A stretch of DNA of 64,000 bases from Saccharomycopsis fibuligera x Saccharomycopsis cf. fibuligera (taxonomy: Eukaryota; Ascomycota; Saccharomycetes; Ascoideales; Saccharomycopsidaceae). The notes under the pieces are model-generated. The model ran no database searches. It was given only the letters and a program-made list of their open reading frames with translations, and was not told where the DNA came from. Position 1 is the stretch's first letter; the number at the start of each line of letters is the position of its first letter. Location: positions 1,707,501 through 1,771,500 of the forward strand of contig CP012819.1 in NCBI GenBank assembly GCA_001936135.1. The letters run 5' to 3'. The translations under genes were made by a program, and so were the position numbers. Positions 22,785 to 36,015 of the stretch are shown here, piece after piece.

Positions 22785-22872
22785 GATTTACAGTCTGGCT
22801 TAACATCAAAACAAAAAAAAAAATTAAAAAAATCAAAAAATCAAAAATCAAAAAAAAAAAAATTTTTCTACC

Positions 22873-25800
22873 ATGTTCATCTTTGGAGACTTTGATATTG
22901 CTGACGGTGCTTACAAAGCGAGACTTGATGGAATTACCAAGTTGAAGGTCAGGCCAATTACTCAATGGTTCCAGTACCCGTTATTAAGATCATTCCTTAG
23001 AAATAAGTTGAGAGTTATTATCAATGATGTCACTGCCATCGACGTTGAGCGTATGTTAGACTCCGAAGAGTTTGACTACTACCCACCAAAACTTGGCGAT
23101 GTTATCTATCAACTCATCCAGAAAAAAGTGGACCCATTGTTATTGAAAAACTACGAACGATGCACCGAGGGCTTTGATTTGTTGAAGACCATCAACGCAA
23201 AGTGCAAGACAATTGACTCTTTCTACATTGTCAAGATCTTCCACGACTTTGTCCATGAGGCCGTCCTTGCTAGAGACTGCGAAGCTATGGCAGACTACTT
23301 GGAGATCTTCAAGTACTACTACAAGGATATCAACTTCTGCAATCTTGGCGGTATTCTTGGTTTCCACCTACTTGACAACAAGAGTCTTCATGTTGCTCTC
23401 AGCGAAAAGAACTTGCTTCGCGATGCTCGTGGGTTGCTTAACACTTCGTTTTATGATGCTATGGAAGCCTCCAATGATCTTGCTGCCAGAGACTTGGTCC
23501 AGATGGACACTTCCTCTCGTCCAAAGTTGCCACCGAACGAGGAGTTGGTTCAGTTGGCTGATGCGAAACTGAAAAAGAAACCTGTTTTCCTCATCAAGTG
23601 TTACAGCTGCGGCAAGCTTGGCCACTACAGCAACGAGTGCTACAAAAACAAGAACAGAAACCAGTCACACAAGGGACGCAAGGAGCTTGTCAACCTCGTT
23701 GAAGTCCCACTTGGTGCTGAAGTCATTAACAACGGTGACGGTCAGATTGTCATTGACACTTCGACTGAGCTGCCTGAGCCTGGCGAAGAGACTCACTTTG
23801 TTGAAGAGGTCTATCTCGCCGACGATGCTGCCGACAAACGTTTTGTTCTAGACAGCGGTGCTGGTATCAATGTTGTCAACGACGGAGCATTGTTGCTGGA
23901 CAAGAAGGTCTCGAACGTCACTGTTCAAGGAATCAGCAGCACTACTAATTGTGTTATTGAAGGCACTGTTAGCATTGGAAACCTCAAGGTCGAAGATGCA
24001 AAGCTTATTGAACAGGCTCCGAGAAACTTGCTTAGCTGCCACAAGTTAACTGAGAAGGACTATGAAATCCACTTAACCAAACACTGTGGATTGATCTCCA
24101 GAGGCAATCAAGTGATTCAAGTTCCCAAGCATGGAAAATTTTGGGTTGTTGACCCCGCCTCGGTTAGAACCGTTGTCAACTCTCCTGCTACGGATTTGGT
24201 TTTGCTTGGTGATACAGACGGTGCCAAAGACATTATGCAATGCCACATTGCAAACGGACATGCCAAGTTTAAGCAGTTGAAAGCTATCATCAAACACATG
24301 GGCTTCACTGACCAAGAGATCAAGAATGTGTTGAAGACTTGCGAGACCTGCAACTCTGTCGTTCAAAAACGCTCTGGCAACTCCCACAGCAAGCCAGAAG
24401 ACTTTGATATTGGGGAGATGATTCAAGCGGATGTGGTTGGCCCACATAACAACATCTATGGCTTGATTGTTTCTGACAGACGCTCCAGCTTTGCTGTCGT
24501 CAGGGTTTTGCGCTACAAGTCGGAGATCAGCTCCAAGACTATTGAATGCTTACAGTATATGAGCAATGTCTTACAACACCAAGGCAAGAAGATTGTCAAG
24601 TTCCGTGCCGATAACGAGTTTGATACTGTTTTGCTCAAGAAGTTTCTTGCTGGAGACCACCAAGGTCAGGACTACATTGAAGCCGAGTTCACTGCGCCTT
24701 ACTCAAGCCACCAGAATGGCTCCTCTGAGCGTTTGAATCGCACAATCATCGAGAAAGTCAAACTTTTGATGATCAGCTCCGGTATCTCAAAGGAATACTG
24801 GAATTTTTGCTTCAACCACGCTGTCTTCTTGCACAACTACTTGCCCAGAAACGGTGGTCCTTCGCCATACGAGGAATTTTCTGGCCGCTCAAAAGCCATG
24901 GGTACAACTGCGCCATTTGGCTGTCGCATCTTTGCGAAAAACTTTACTGCCGGGAACAAGATTATTGGAAAAGACCTCAAAGGTACTTTCTTGGGATTCC
25001 ACAAAACTACAAGCATTGCCTTCATCCTTGAAGACAGTACATACCGAATCTTGAGAAGCTCTGCGTTCAACTTTCTCCCTGATGTTTATCCGTTCAAGCA
25101 AGGTAAAGGGAATCCTCTGTCACATACTCAGCTGGTGGCTTTGCTGGTTATTCAGGTTATTCAGGTACCAGTGGTTCCCCTAGTTTACCTGTTGGTGAGG
25201 TCTCTATTCAAGGCCAAGACATGAACATTCAACAAGGTGCCGAAAGCAGGGAAGACGATGATGAGAGAATTGTTGCAGAGTCGGATAACTCTATGGTGGA
25301 GCATAGTGACTCAGAAGACCAGCAATCAGTTGCTACAGTTCCACAAACTCTGGCTGCCGTCAAAAGAGCCGCTGCTTCTGACTCTGAACTGAGTGATGAT
25401 CCTATTTCCATCATCAACCGGAAGCCAACCAAGAAGCTTATGCTTGAGTTTGCCCCAAACACAGTTACTCCTATCACTAAGCACCAGGCCGCTTACCAAT
25501 CAATGGCCGAGAAGAATGTTAGCGCGGCTGATGCTAGAGAAGCTTTTGCTGACCATGGGAAGCAGTACTTGAACGACGTTGGCTCTATACCTATCAGGTC
25601 TATTGAAGGCCCCAAAGCAGTTGAGGCAGGCCCTTCCAGGTTGTTTCTCACAGACGGAGAGCCAGACAGTGACATTAGTGGTTATCTCAGTGATGCGGAA
25701 CATGCTTTTCTTGCTGTGGCCCGTACCAAGTATCTTATTCCAGAGAACTATCATCAGGTACTCAACTCAAGCGAGAAGGAGAGATGGATCGCTGCTATGG

Positions 25801-27328
25801 CCGAAGAGTTGTCTGCATTGGACAATCTTAATGTGTATGAGCTAGTCAAGGAGTCTCCAGGCATTCAATCTATTGCCTCCCGCTGGGTGTTTACTGTTAA
25901 AGATGATCCAAGTGGCGAGCGCTTTAAGGCGCGTTTGGTCTGCAAAGGGTTCAGTCAAGAAAAAGGTGTCAACTTCCTCAACTCGTGGGCTCCTGTAATG
26001 AGCTTTGACACTATGCGAATCACGTTTGCGCTTGCTGCTTTGAACAACTATGTCGTGTGCCAGATGGACACCTCTACTGCTTTTCTCTACGGTGATATTG
26101 ACTTCGATGTGTTTGTTAGACCACCTGCTGGTACGTCCACACCAAAAGGACATTTGTGGAAATTGAAGAAGGGATTGTACGGATTGAAACAGTCACCAAA
26201 GATTTGGTACGATACAATCTCCAAGGTTCTTGTTGCTGCCGGTTTGCAAGCCAGTGCTATAGACCCATGCTTGTTCAGAGGAAGGATTGTCTTGTTGCTA
26301 TTTATGTGGACGACTTGCTTATCTGTGGAAAGACACACAAGACTGTTGATGACATCAAGGCTGCTCTTAATCTGAAGTTCAAGATGAAAGACTTGGGATT
26401 TCCTGAAATCTTCTTGGGTGTCACGGTCGAACAGCTCGCTAATGGATCAATCAAGCTCAGCATGCTAAACTTCATTGACAAGATTATGACGGAACACGGT
26501 GTCACAAAGCTCGGCAAAGTGGAAACTCCAATGGTGAAAGGCTTTGATCCTTATGATGAGCACTCACCAGAATTGTCAGATGCGGAGCAAACAAAGTTTC
26601 GCTCCATTGTTGGTACATTACTCTACGTTGCCAACTCTGTCAGAAGCGACATTTCCTTTGCCATCAGTCTTCTCAGTCAGTTTGTTGTCAAAGCAAGGGC
26701 CACACACTTGAAAGCTGCTTACAGGGTGTTTCACTACCTCATTGAAACCAAAGACAAAGGTCTAGTCTACGGACCTGAAGCTGGTAATGTGGATATCAAG
26801 GACTTTCGGTACTTGGACAAGTCGAAAACCGACGGCCTTGTCACTGATTATCCGCCTGAACAAGAGTACAAGATTACTGTCTTCAGCGACTCCGACTATG
26901 CTACCTCCAAGCTGGACAGAAAGCTGCAAAGTGGCCACTTGGTAATGATCAATAACCAAATTGTGTCATGGTCTAGCAGAAAGCAGAGCTGTGTTGCTTT
27001 CAGCAGTGCGGAAGCAGAATACGTTGCCTTGAGCGATGCTGCTCGAACCGGTGTCTATGTTATGAACCTTCTCAATGAAATTGGCTTCCACTGCTCATAC
27101 ATTAACTGTGCCAGCGACAACCTTAGTGCGCTTACCCTCAGTGCACACAAAGCTCTACACCAAAAGACCAAGCACATTGCTGTGAGATTCCACTTCATCC
27201 GAACTTTGGTGGAACAGAAGGTCATCAAACTTAACTATGTCAACACCAAGGTTAACATGGCTGACATCCTCACTAAAGCCACCGACCGTACCACTTTCAC
27301 CACTTTATGCTCCCTTATTTTCAATTGA
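22873..27328 (+). pseudogene. CopA-5 gag-pol body
   Basis: Coding body of CopA-5, starting at the ATG after the A-rich leader and ending just before the polypurine tract. All domains of a Ty1/copia polyprotein are present in the usual order. It has about two breaks and is treated as a fossil, although the matching LTRs show the insertion itself is recent. The RNase H motif again has CTG in the serine positions (26912 and 26924). Confidence 0.9.
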
Positions 27329-27408
27329 TTGACCTTTATTTTCCTTTCCTTTGCTACCACGATTTACTTTCTTTATTTTCCTTTATCATATTCATGTTTG
27401 GGAGGGTG

Positions 27409-27835
27409 TGTTGAATTTCAAACATTCATTCTTCGCTTTCCGATCCTTTACCTTCTTCACTCCTTTTATTTTTTTCATCCATCGTCAGGGTAAACCCTTC
27501 ACCGATGTGCATGGTATACCGTTCTGACGCATGTTGTTTGTTTACTTTTTCATCCCGTCTAGGTGCCCCGTCTAGGTGCCCCGTCTAGACGCGGTGCCGA
27601 TCCTTACTGCAGCGTGAAAATTTTTCTTTTTCACGCCACTCTTATCACGCCACTCCGATTTCAGTTTTGCCCCTTATTTTTCTTACTTAACACGGGGCTT
27701 TCCCGCTTCTTTTCTTTTATAGTTCTCTACCTTTCTTACTTCTTTACTGAACCAAGCTTAACCAACTTTACTTTCTTTATCTACTCTAATAAACCTTATA
27801 TTTTTTCTCTTCTACTTTACATCCTACTTTTTACA
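27409..27835 (+). repeat. 3' LTR of CopA-5
   Basis: 427 bp, appears identical to 22358-22784; followed by the TSD copy tccaa and the continuation of CopB-1. Confidence 0.94.
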
Positions 27836-27840
27836 TCCAA

Positions 27841-28015
27841 AGGTTCTCAAATGATCAAGCAGTGGTTCCATGTCGTACCACTTGGTGAACGGTATATCAT
27901 TGCCAAGCACTCTTGTTGGGCTGCGATTGATCAAGTACGCAGCAGTTGCAACAGCTTCGGGCCAGAACTGAACCGGCGCAGCAGAGTGCAACATGAGAGT
28001 TCGCGCCTTCTCCTG
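27841..28015 (-). pseudogene. CopB-1 integrase piece between CopA-5 and CopB-2
   Basis: A 175-bp slice of CopB-1 left between two nested elements. On the minus strand it encodes integrase core residues (ARTLMLHSAAPVQFW, ending near DHLRTFG). It matches the corresponding region of CopB-3 at about 40390-40560. Its ends are the TSDs tccaa and tcctg. Confidence 0.88.
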
Positions 28016-28559
28016 TGTTGTAGTTTGATAAACCTATCACTTGACATAACGTTATATCCTGAAAATGAATCACAAAACACTTGTTGTTATTAACTATATC
28101 CTATATATGAATAACATCAATCAGTCACAAAGATGGAGGAGACGCCCCTTATTTATAGTCAGTCAGGGTGGCTGTGCCGGGACTGATGCATGACTAGTGT
28201 GGCCACATAGAATCTTCTAGAATATTCCGGAACTGCACGGATATGCACGGAAATGTATGGAACATCATGGAACTTCTTGGAACATCATGGAACTTCATGG
28301 AACACTATGGAACACTATGGAACTTCATGGAACATTATGGAACTTCATGGAACATTATGGAACTTCATGGAAGATTCTAGAGCTTTCTCGTATATGTCTC
28401 GTATATTATGCAACCTTCTAGAATGTTCTCGAACAATCTCGTATTTTCTCGTATATCGTGGAACATTCTAGAACAGCATCGAATCCTCTGGAAACTCATG
28501 GAATATTCTAGAACTTTCTAGAAGCAACTGGATCTATCTTTGAATTATTACTCACAACA
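28016..28559 (-). repeat. 3' LTR of CopB-2
   Basis: 544 bp, TGTTGTAG...CTCACAACA, with the heat-shock-element array at 28210-28523. Confidence 0.92.
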
Positions 28560-31500
28560 CTCTCTCTTAATTCAAAGTCTCGCATCCCACAATAACCACG
28601 TAGTAGTTGGAACTGGTCGGCCGGTATGGCTTTGGTAAAGATATCGGCAACCATGACTCCAGTTGATAAGTACTCTAATGAATTCGGCCCTTGGCAATAT
28701 GGTCCCTGATGAAATTCAACCTGATGTCAATGTGCTTCGTTCTGTGATGGGAGCTAGGGTGTTTGGCTATTTCAATGCAGCTCTGGTTGTCGTCGTACAT
28801 CTTGACAGACTCAATTGCAATGCCAAACTCGTTGAACAACTGCCTTAGCCATAAGCCTTCTTTGGCACCCTCACACAATGCCATATACTCTGCTTCAGCA
28901 GTAGACAATGCAACCGTTGGCTGCTTCTTCGATCTCCAAGTTATTGCACCACCAGCATATTTGAACACAAAACCGGTGGTGGACTTCCTCGTAGCCTTGT
29001 CGTTTGCCCAGTCTGCATCACAGTAGCCCTGTAAGCGAGTTGTCTGGTTGTGGCTTTGATAAAATAAACCAACATCTGCTGTGCCTTTCAAATATCTTAG
29101 TACTCGTTTCGCAGCACGAAGGTGGACCTCCTTGGGCTCTTTGAGGTATCTCGACAATACACCAACAACGTAGCTTATGTCTGCTCTGACCGTATTAGCA
29201 GCAAACAAGAGCTTTCCAATAATGGATCTGTACCTAGTAGCATCACAGTCTTTACTGCCTGTGTCCGCGCTCGTCAAGTCCTGTCCGACAACTGCTGGTG
29301 TGGGTTCACTGTGACAGTCTTGCATTCCAAACTCGCTAAGCAACGACTGAATGTAGTCTCGAAGACTCAACTTGATCCCACTCTCTGTCTGCTCAATGTT
29401 CATACCTAGGAACTTCTTTGTAGCACCCAAGTCTTTCATTTTAAACTCATTCATTAGCTCTGTTTTCACAATGTCTATTGCTTCCTTGGTGCTACCAGCA
29501 ATAAGCAAATCATCCACATATAGCGCAACCATCACAAAGGACTTTTCACTTTTGCGAGTGTATAGGCAATATCAGCTTGATTCCGTCTGAAGCCTAGCTT
29601 TGCCAAGACGCCGTTGATCTTGTCATTCCACACAAGAGGAGCCTGTTTCAAACCATACAAGCTCTTCTTCAATCTGAGCACTTTATCTTCATTGCCCTTT
29701 GCAACATAGCCTTCTGGTTGTGTCATGTATAATTCTTCCTCAAGCTCACCATTCAAGAACGCAGTCTTCACATCCATCTGATGAACCTGTAATCCTTTCA
29801 GAGCAGCGACAGCCAACATAATTCGGATGGACTCGTAACGAACAACGGGAGCAAACGTTTCATTGTAGTCGATACCTTTCAATTGCGAGAACCCACGAGC
29901 AACTAATCTTGCCTTGTGTAAGCCACCATCCTTGATTGTGAACACCCACTTGCAGGTGATTGGCTTTCGCCCTTCCGGCAAAGTCACCAACTCATAGGTG
30001 CTATTGTCTTTGTGTGCTTCGATTTCTTTTTCACACGCTTCCTTCCACTGATCCCGTTCGTCGGTCTGCATTGCACTTTTGTAACTCATTGGCACATTCT
30101 CGGTGACTGCACTGCCAGCCATGTAACAAGTAGCAGCAAGGTTTGCTTCGTAGCCCAATAGCCTCTGCGAGTCACTCAGTTCTGATTCACTAGTATCTTC
30201 ATCATCGTCGACCTCCTCAACAGTTGGTTCAATCTTTGGAGTGAGCAATGGAACCACGGCGCTTTCGCCAGTGGACCCATGCGGAACAAACGGGATAATG
30301 TCGCCGGTGGCAACTTTTCTAACTTTTGTCTCTGGTTTAGGCAATTCCCTCTCTGAATCGGAACTGGAGGACGAGGCTTCATATTCATCGTGGACCTCTT
30401 CAAGAACGTCGAACGGGTTTCTGGTTATTAAAGTCTTTGGAGCAACATGAGTTTTTGGTCTGGGTCTCTTCCGTTTCACTTGTACCGGCAGGAAGCCATC
30501 TTTGCAGTATCCGAGGGGACATCATCGTCACTATTGTCAACGTGTACGTCAGTGTCGTCTTCAGCAGTGCTTTCATCTTCGCCAGTGCCAGCAGTATCAG
30601 CGGCTGTCACATCGGCTGGGATAAGGTCCTCATCCTGTACAGCAGTAACCGGTGAAATGCCTGGCGCAGCGACAGACCCGTAGGTGGTAGTAGACACATT
30701 GTCAGCCATAGGCGCAGGGGTAGCCCACTTGAAAAACGAATGTTGTTCATCAAACGTTACTTGTGCCGAGACAACTATCTGCCCGGCATCAGAATCATAC
30801 ATCCTGTATGCTTTGTGATCTCTGTCGTAGCCCATCATGGCACACTTCTTCGAAGTTGCACTTAGCTTGCCATGTCTCAATGCAGCTGGCACAACACAAT
30901 ATCCAATGCATCCAAAGGTTCTCAAATGATCAAGCAGTGGTTCCATGTCGTACCACTTGGTGAACGGTATATCATTGCCAAGCACTCTTGTTGGGCTGCG
31001 ATTGATCAAGTACGCAGCAGTTGCAACAGCTTCGGGCCAGAACTGAACCGGCGCAGCAGAGTGCAACATGAGAGTTCGCGCCTTCTCCTGAATGGTGCGA
31101 TGCATCCTCTCAGCAACACCATTCTGATAGGAATGATGCGGGACAGTTAGCTCATGGCGAATTCCACGCTCCTTCATGAACGCGTGCAACTTGTTGTTCA
31201 CAAACTCCCCGCCGTTATCAGTTCTGATAGCTCCACACACGTAGTTTCTGCCTTGACTCTTGAAATTGGTCTCACTGTATTTCACAAAATCAATAATCGC
31301 ATCAGTGCAGTCAGATTTCCTTTTCAAGCACTTGATATGGGTGAAACGAGTATAGGCATCAACGATTGTAAGAAAGTAGAGAGAGCCATCAACCGATCCA
31401 TAGTTGAATGGCCCGCACACATCCATATGAAGTAGCTGCAATGGCTGTTGTGGCTTTGACCATCCATGCTTTGGTTTTCTTGTAACCGCCTTGCCTAATG

Positions 31501-32861
31501 CACACAGTTCACACACTTGCACATTCATATCTTCTGTAATATCACCGCACAAACCAAACTGTTTGTTAATCGCACGGAACACACCAAAGCTAGGATGGCC
31601 CAATCTTTGATGCCACAAATCTTTTCTATCAACCGCAATGCCAGGGGCAGCTTTGTAAGCAAAGTGCTTGTCACTTGGAGAGCCCACTCTGTACAAGCCA
31701 TGTGAGAGCCTGTCTTTGATACCCACAATATCCATCGAGGGGTACAACTTGATGCATTCATCTTCAAACAATAGTTTTGCTCCATTACCAGTTGCCTTTG
31801 AAATTGATAGTAAATTAGCGGTAGCCTCGGGTGCATATAGAGCATTTAACAAGCTGACATCCTCACCGGTTGGTAGCTTGATAGATGCGGTGCCGCACCC
31901 AACGATCTTCAAACTGTTGCCACCAATACCATTAATCTCGCCGCTGTAGTCATGTAACTCAGTAAACAAGTCTCTGTCACAAATAATGTGGCTGGAAGCA
32001 CCACTATCGAAGAACAAATCAGATCTCTTTGACTCGTGCCCTAAATATGCAAACCACGCACTACCAGTCAGTTTTCCATTTTTCTTTGGCTTTCGAATTT
32101 TCTCATTAAATTCATCCTTTGGCTGTTGACGACAGTCCCTTGCATAATGACCTATCTTGCCACAGTTGTAGCATTGACCATTATTGGCCTTTCTAGTGAC
32201 AAGAGCAGTTTCAGTAGTAGTAACGGTAGACTTTGGGTCTTCCTTAATCAATTCTCTCGCGAGATCCATCGCGGATTCAACATCAAAGGTTTCCATGGAA
32301 TTATGAGATGCTTGGTATGTTGTAATGATCTCCTTCACAGCAGCTTCACCGTAGCCGGCGCGTTTGAGCTCAGCAAGAAATAAGCAAGTAAGAAACAGAT
32401 CAGCAGTAACATTCTTGATAACCGAGACATTCAATGCATCGAAGCTCGAGATCAACAGGTTGAGGTTAGAGCCATTCGACTTCCACTTGTGGTCAAAGAA
32501 GTCCGATAGCATACCAACAGCATTAAACACAGACATTGTACCATAGGAGGCTTTCAAATAGATAAACAAATCACGACCAGAACCATCATAACTGGATGCC
32601 TTTCTGAGAGCAGCACCAGTAACACCATTGACAATCATCAATGTCAAGATATCATCCAAAGCCATTTGTAGTCTGGCTCTCGAGTCGTCCGAGCTTTCAT
32701 CAGTAGCGCCGATATCATTGTCGACAAGGTACTTGTACAAACCAAGCCCTCTCATTTTCAATTTGATTGATACTAAGGAGAACCAATCGTGAAAGTTCTC
32801 CGAACCTTTCAATTTTTCATCTGAACTGAAGTTGGCTAGAGCACCTGGGGAACTCATAACC

Positions 32862-33405
32862 TGTTGTAGTTTGATAAACCTATCACTTGACATAACGTTA
32901 TATCCTGAAAATGAATCACAAAACACTTGTTGTTATTAACTATATCCTATATATGAATAACATCAATCAGTCACAAAGATGGAGGAGACGCCCCTTATTT
33001 ATAGTCAGTCAGGGTGGCTGTGCCGGGACTGATGCATGACTAGTGTGGCCACATAGAATCTTCTAGAATATTCCGGAACTGCACGGATATGCACGGAAAT
33101 GTATGGAACATCATGGAACTTCTTGGAACATCATGGAACTTCATGGAACACTATGGAACACTATGGAACTTCATGGAACATTATGGAACTTCATGGAACA
33201 TTATGGAACTTCATGGAAGATTCTAGAGCTTTCTCGTATATGTCTCGTATATTATGCAACCTTCTAGAATGTTCTCGAACAATCTCGTATTTTCTCGTAT
33301 ATCGTGGAACATTCTAGAACAGCATCGAATCCTCTGGAAACTCATGGAATATTCTAGAACTTTCTAGAAGCAACTGGATCTATCTTTGAATTATTACTCA
33401 CAACA
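32862..33405 (-). repeat. 5' LTR of CopB-2 (promoter LTR)
   Basis: 544 bp. Next to the PBS, so in element orientation this is the promoter copy. TATA box on the minus strand at 32995-33003; the gag ATG (MSSDRF) also lies within this LTR, about 30 bp from its inner end. Confidence 0.92.
33056..33369 (-). promoter_or_regulatory. Heat-shock-element array upstream of CopB-2 TATA box
   Basis: Same array as in the reference copy: perfect GAA/TTC runs at both ends and a GGAA repeat with a 10-bp period between. It ends about 50 bp upstream of the TATA box, a usual distance for an activating site in yeast. Confidence 0.78.
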
Positions 33406-33410
33406 TCCTG

Positions 33411-35181
33411 AATGGTGCGATGCATCCTCTCAGCAACACCATTCTGATAGGAATGATGCGGGACAGTTAGCTCATGGCGAATTCCACGCTCCTTCATGAA
33501 CGCGTGCAACTTGTTGTTCACAAACTCCCCGCCGTTATCAGTTCTGATAGCTCCACACACGTAGTTTCTGCCTTGACTCTTGAAATTGGTCTCACTGTAT
33601 TTCACAAAATCAATAATCGCATCAGTGCAGTCAGATTTCCTTTTCAAGCACTTGATATGGGTGAAACGAGTATAGGCATCAACGATTGTAAGAAAGTAGA
33701 GAGAGCCATCAACCGATCCATAGTTGAATGGCCCGCACACATCCATATGAAGTAGCTGCAATGGCTGTTGTGGCTTTGACCATCCATGCTTTGGTTTTCT
33801 TGTAACCGCCTTGCCTAATGCACACAGTTCACACACTTCCACATTCATATCTTCTGTAATATCACCGCACAAACCAAACTGTTTGTTAATCGCACGGAAC
33901 ACACCAAAGCTAGGATGGCCCAATCTTTGATGCCACAAATCTTTCCTATCAACCGCAATGCCAGGGGCAGCTTTGTAAGCAAAGTGCTTGTCACTTGGAG
34001 AGCCCACTCTGTACAAGCCATGTGAGAGCCTGTCTTTGATACCCACAATATCCATCGAGGGGTACAACTTGATGCATTCATCTTCAAACAATAGTTTTGC
34101 TCCATTACCAGTTGCCTTTGAAATTGATAGTAAATTAGCGGTAGCCTCGGGTGCATATAGAGCATTTAACAAGCTGACATCCTCACCGGTTGGTAGCTTG
34201 ATAGATGCGGTGCCGCACCCAACGATCTTCAAACTGTTGCCACCAATACCATTAATCTCGCCGCTGTAGTCATGTAACTCAGTAAACAAGTCTCTGTCAC
34301 AAATAATGTGGCTGGAAGCACCACTATCGAAGAACAAATCAGATCTCTTTGACTCGTGCCCTAAATATGCAAACCACGCACTACCAGTCAGTTTTCCATT
34401 TTTCTTTGGCTTTCGAATTTTCTCATTAAATTCATCCTTTGGCTGTTGACGACAGTCCCTTGCATAATGACCTATCTTGCCACAGTTGTAGCATTGACCA
34501 TTATTGGCCTTTCTAGTGACAAGAGCAGTTTCAGTAGTAGTAACGGTAGACTTTGGGTCTTCCTTAATCAATTCTCTCGCGAGATCCATCGCGGATTCAA
34601 CATCAAAGGTTTCCATGGAATTATGAGATGCTTGGTATGTTGTAATGATCTCCTTCACAGCAGCTTCACCGTAGCCGGCGCGTTTGAGCTCAGCAAGAAA
34701 TAAGCAAGTAAGAAACAGATCAGCAGTAACATTCTTGATAACCGAGACATTCAATGCATCGAAGCTCGAGATCAACAGGTTGAGGTTAGAGCCATTCGAC
34801 TTCCACTTGTGGTCAAAGAAGTCCGATAGCATACCAACAGCATTAAACACAGACATTGTACCATAGGAGGCTTTCAAATAGATAAACAAATCACGACCAG
34901 AACCATCATAACTGGATGCCTTTCTGAGAGCAGCACCAGTAACACCATTGACAATCATCAATGTCAAGATATCATCCAAAGCCATTTGTAGTCTGGCTCT
35001 CGAGTCGTCCGAGCTTTCATCAGTAGCGCCGATATCATTGTCGACAAGGTACTTGTACAAACCAAGCCCTCTCATTTTCAATTTGATTGATACTAAGGAG
35101 AACCAATCGTGAAAGTTCTCCGAACCTTTCAATTTTTCATCTGAACTGAAGTTGGCTAGAGCACCTGGGGAACTCATAACC
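33411..35181 (-). pseudogene. CopB-1 gag, protease and first half of integrase
   Basis: Right-hand piece of CopB-1: Gag from the LTR, zinc knuckle CYNCGKIGHYARDC, protease FFDSGASSH, integrase HHCC (WHQRLGHPSF ... CELCALGK) and the first catalytic part (MDVCGPF, RTDNGGEF). CopB-2 cuts it at the left. The PBS is at 35170-35181. Confidence 0.9.
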
Positions 35182-35725
35182 TGTTGTAGTTTGATAAACC
35201 TATCACTTGACATAACGTTATATCCTGAAAATGAATCACAAAACACTTGTTGTTATTAACTATATCCTATATATGAATAACATCAATCAGTCACAAAGAT
35301 GGAGGAGACGCCCCTTATTTATAGTCAGTCAGGGTGGCTGTGCCGGGACTGATGCATGACTAGTGTGGCCACATAGAATCTTCTAGAATATTCCGGAACT
35401 GCACGGATATGCACGGAAATGTATGGAACATCATGGAACTTCTTGGAACATCATGGAACTTCATGGAACACTATGGAACACTATGGAACTTCATGGAACA
35501 TTATGGAACTTCATGGAACATTATGGAACTTCATGGAAGATTCTAGAGCTTTCTCGTATATGTCTCGTATATTATGCAACCTTCTAGAATGTTCTCGAAC
35601 AATCTCGTATTTTCTCGTATATCGTGGAACATTCTAGAACAGCATCGAATCCTCTGGAAACTCATGGAATATTCTAGAACTTTCTAGAAGCAACTGGATC
35701 TATCTTTGAATTATTACTCACAACA
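35182..35725 (-). repeat. 5' LTR of CopB-1 (promoter LTR)
   Basis: 544 bp, looks identical to 19455-19998. TATA box on the minus strand at 35315-35323; heat-shock-element array at 35376-35689. Right flank agtgg completes the TSD. Confidence 0.92.
35376..35689 (-). promoter_or_regulatory. Heat-shock-element array upstream of CopB-1 TATA box
   Basis: Full array as in the reference copy, in the 5' LTR that would drive CopB-1 transcription. Confidence 0.78.
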
Positions 35726-36015
35726 AGTGGTTCCCCTAGTTTACCTGTTGGTGAGGTCTCTATTCAAGGCCAAGACATGAACATTCAACAAGGTGCCGAA
35801 AGCAGGGAAGACGATGATGAGAGAATTGTTGCAGAGTCGGATAACTCTATGGTGGAGCATAGTGACTCAGAAGACCAGCAATCAGTTGCTACAGTTCCAC
35901 AAACTCTGGCTGCCGTCAAAAGAGCCGCTGCTTCTGACTCTGAACTGAGTGATGATCCTATTTCCATCATCAACCGGAAGCCAACCAAGAAGCTTATGCT
36001 TGAGTTTGCCCCAAA

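Larger units (their letters stand above)
22358..27835 (+). mobile_element. CopA-5, complete-length copia element
   Basis: A full-length CopA (5478 bp) without nested insertions, inside CopB-1, with TSD tccaa at 22353-22357 and 27836-27840. The 5' LTR (22358-22784) and 3' LTR (27409-27835) are both 427 bp and appear identical, so this is one of the youngest insertions. PBS 22785-22799, coding body 22873-27328, polypurine tract before 27409. The coding body has about two breaks. Gag zinc knuckle, protease, integrase, RT and RNase H motifs are all recognisable. Confidence 0.94.
28016..33405 (-). mobile_element. CopB-2, full-length copia element nested in CopB-1 (broken)
   Basis: Minus-strand CopB of 5390 bp with 544-bp LTRs at 28016-28559 and 32862-33405, inserted in CopB-1 with TSD tcctg (28011-28015 and 33406-33410). 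PBS at 32850-32861. The coding body shows Gag with zinc knuckle CYNCGKIGHYARDC, protease DSGASSH, integrase, RT YVDD and RNase H. It has about three breaks. The two LTRs look identical, so it is recent. It is a case of one family member entering another of the same family. Confidence 0.93.
19455..35725 (-). mobile_element. CopB-1, Ty5-like copia element (minus), split by CopA-5 and CopB-2
   Basis: Minus-strand CopB with 544-bp LTRs at 19455-19998 (3') and 35182-35725 (5') and TSD agtgg at 19450-19454 and 35726-35730. Subtracting the two nested elements and their TSDs leaves about 5.39 kb, the full CopB length. Its own pieces are 19455-22357, 27841-28015 and 33411-35725. They carry Gag, zinc knuckle, protease and the start of integrase (right piece), mid-integrase (small middle piece) and the rest of pol (left piece). 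Apart from the insertions I see no clear break. The two LTRs look identical, so it entered recently. Confidence 0.92.
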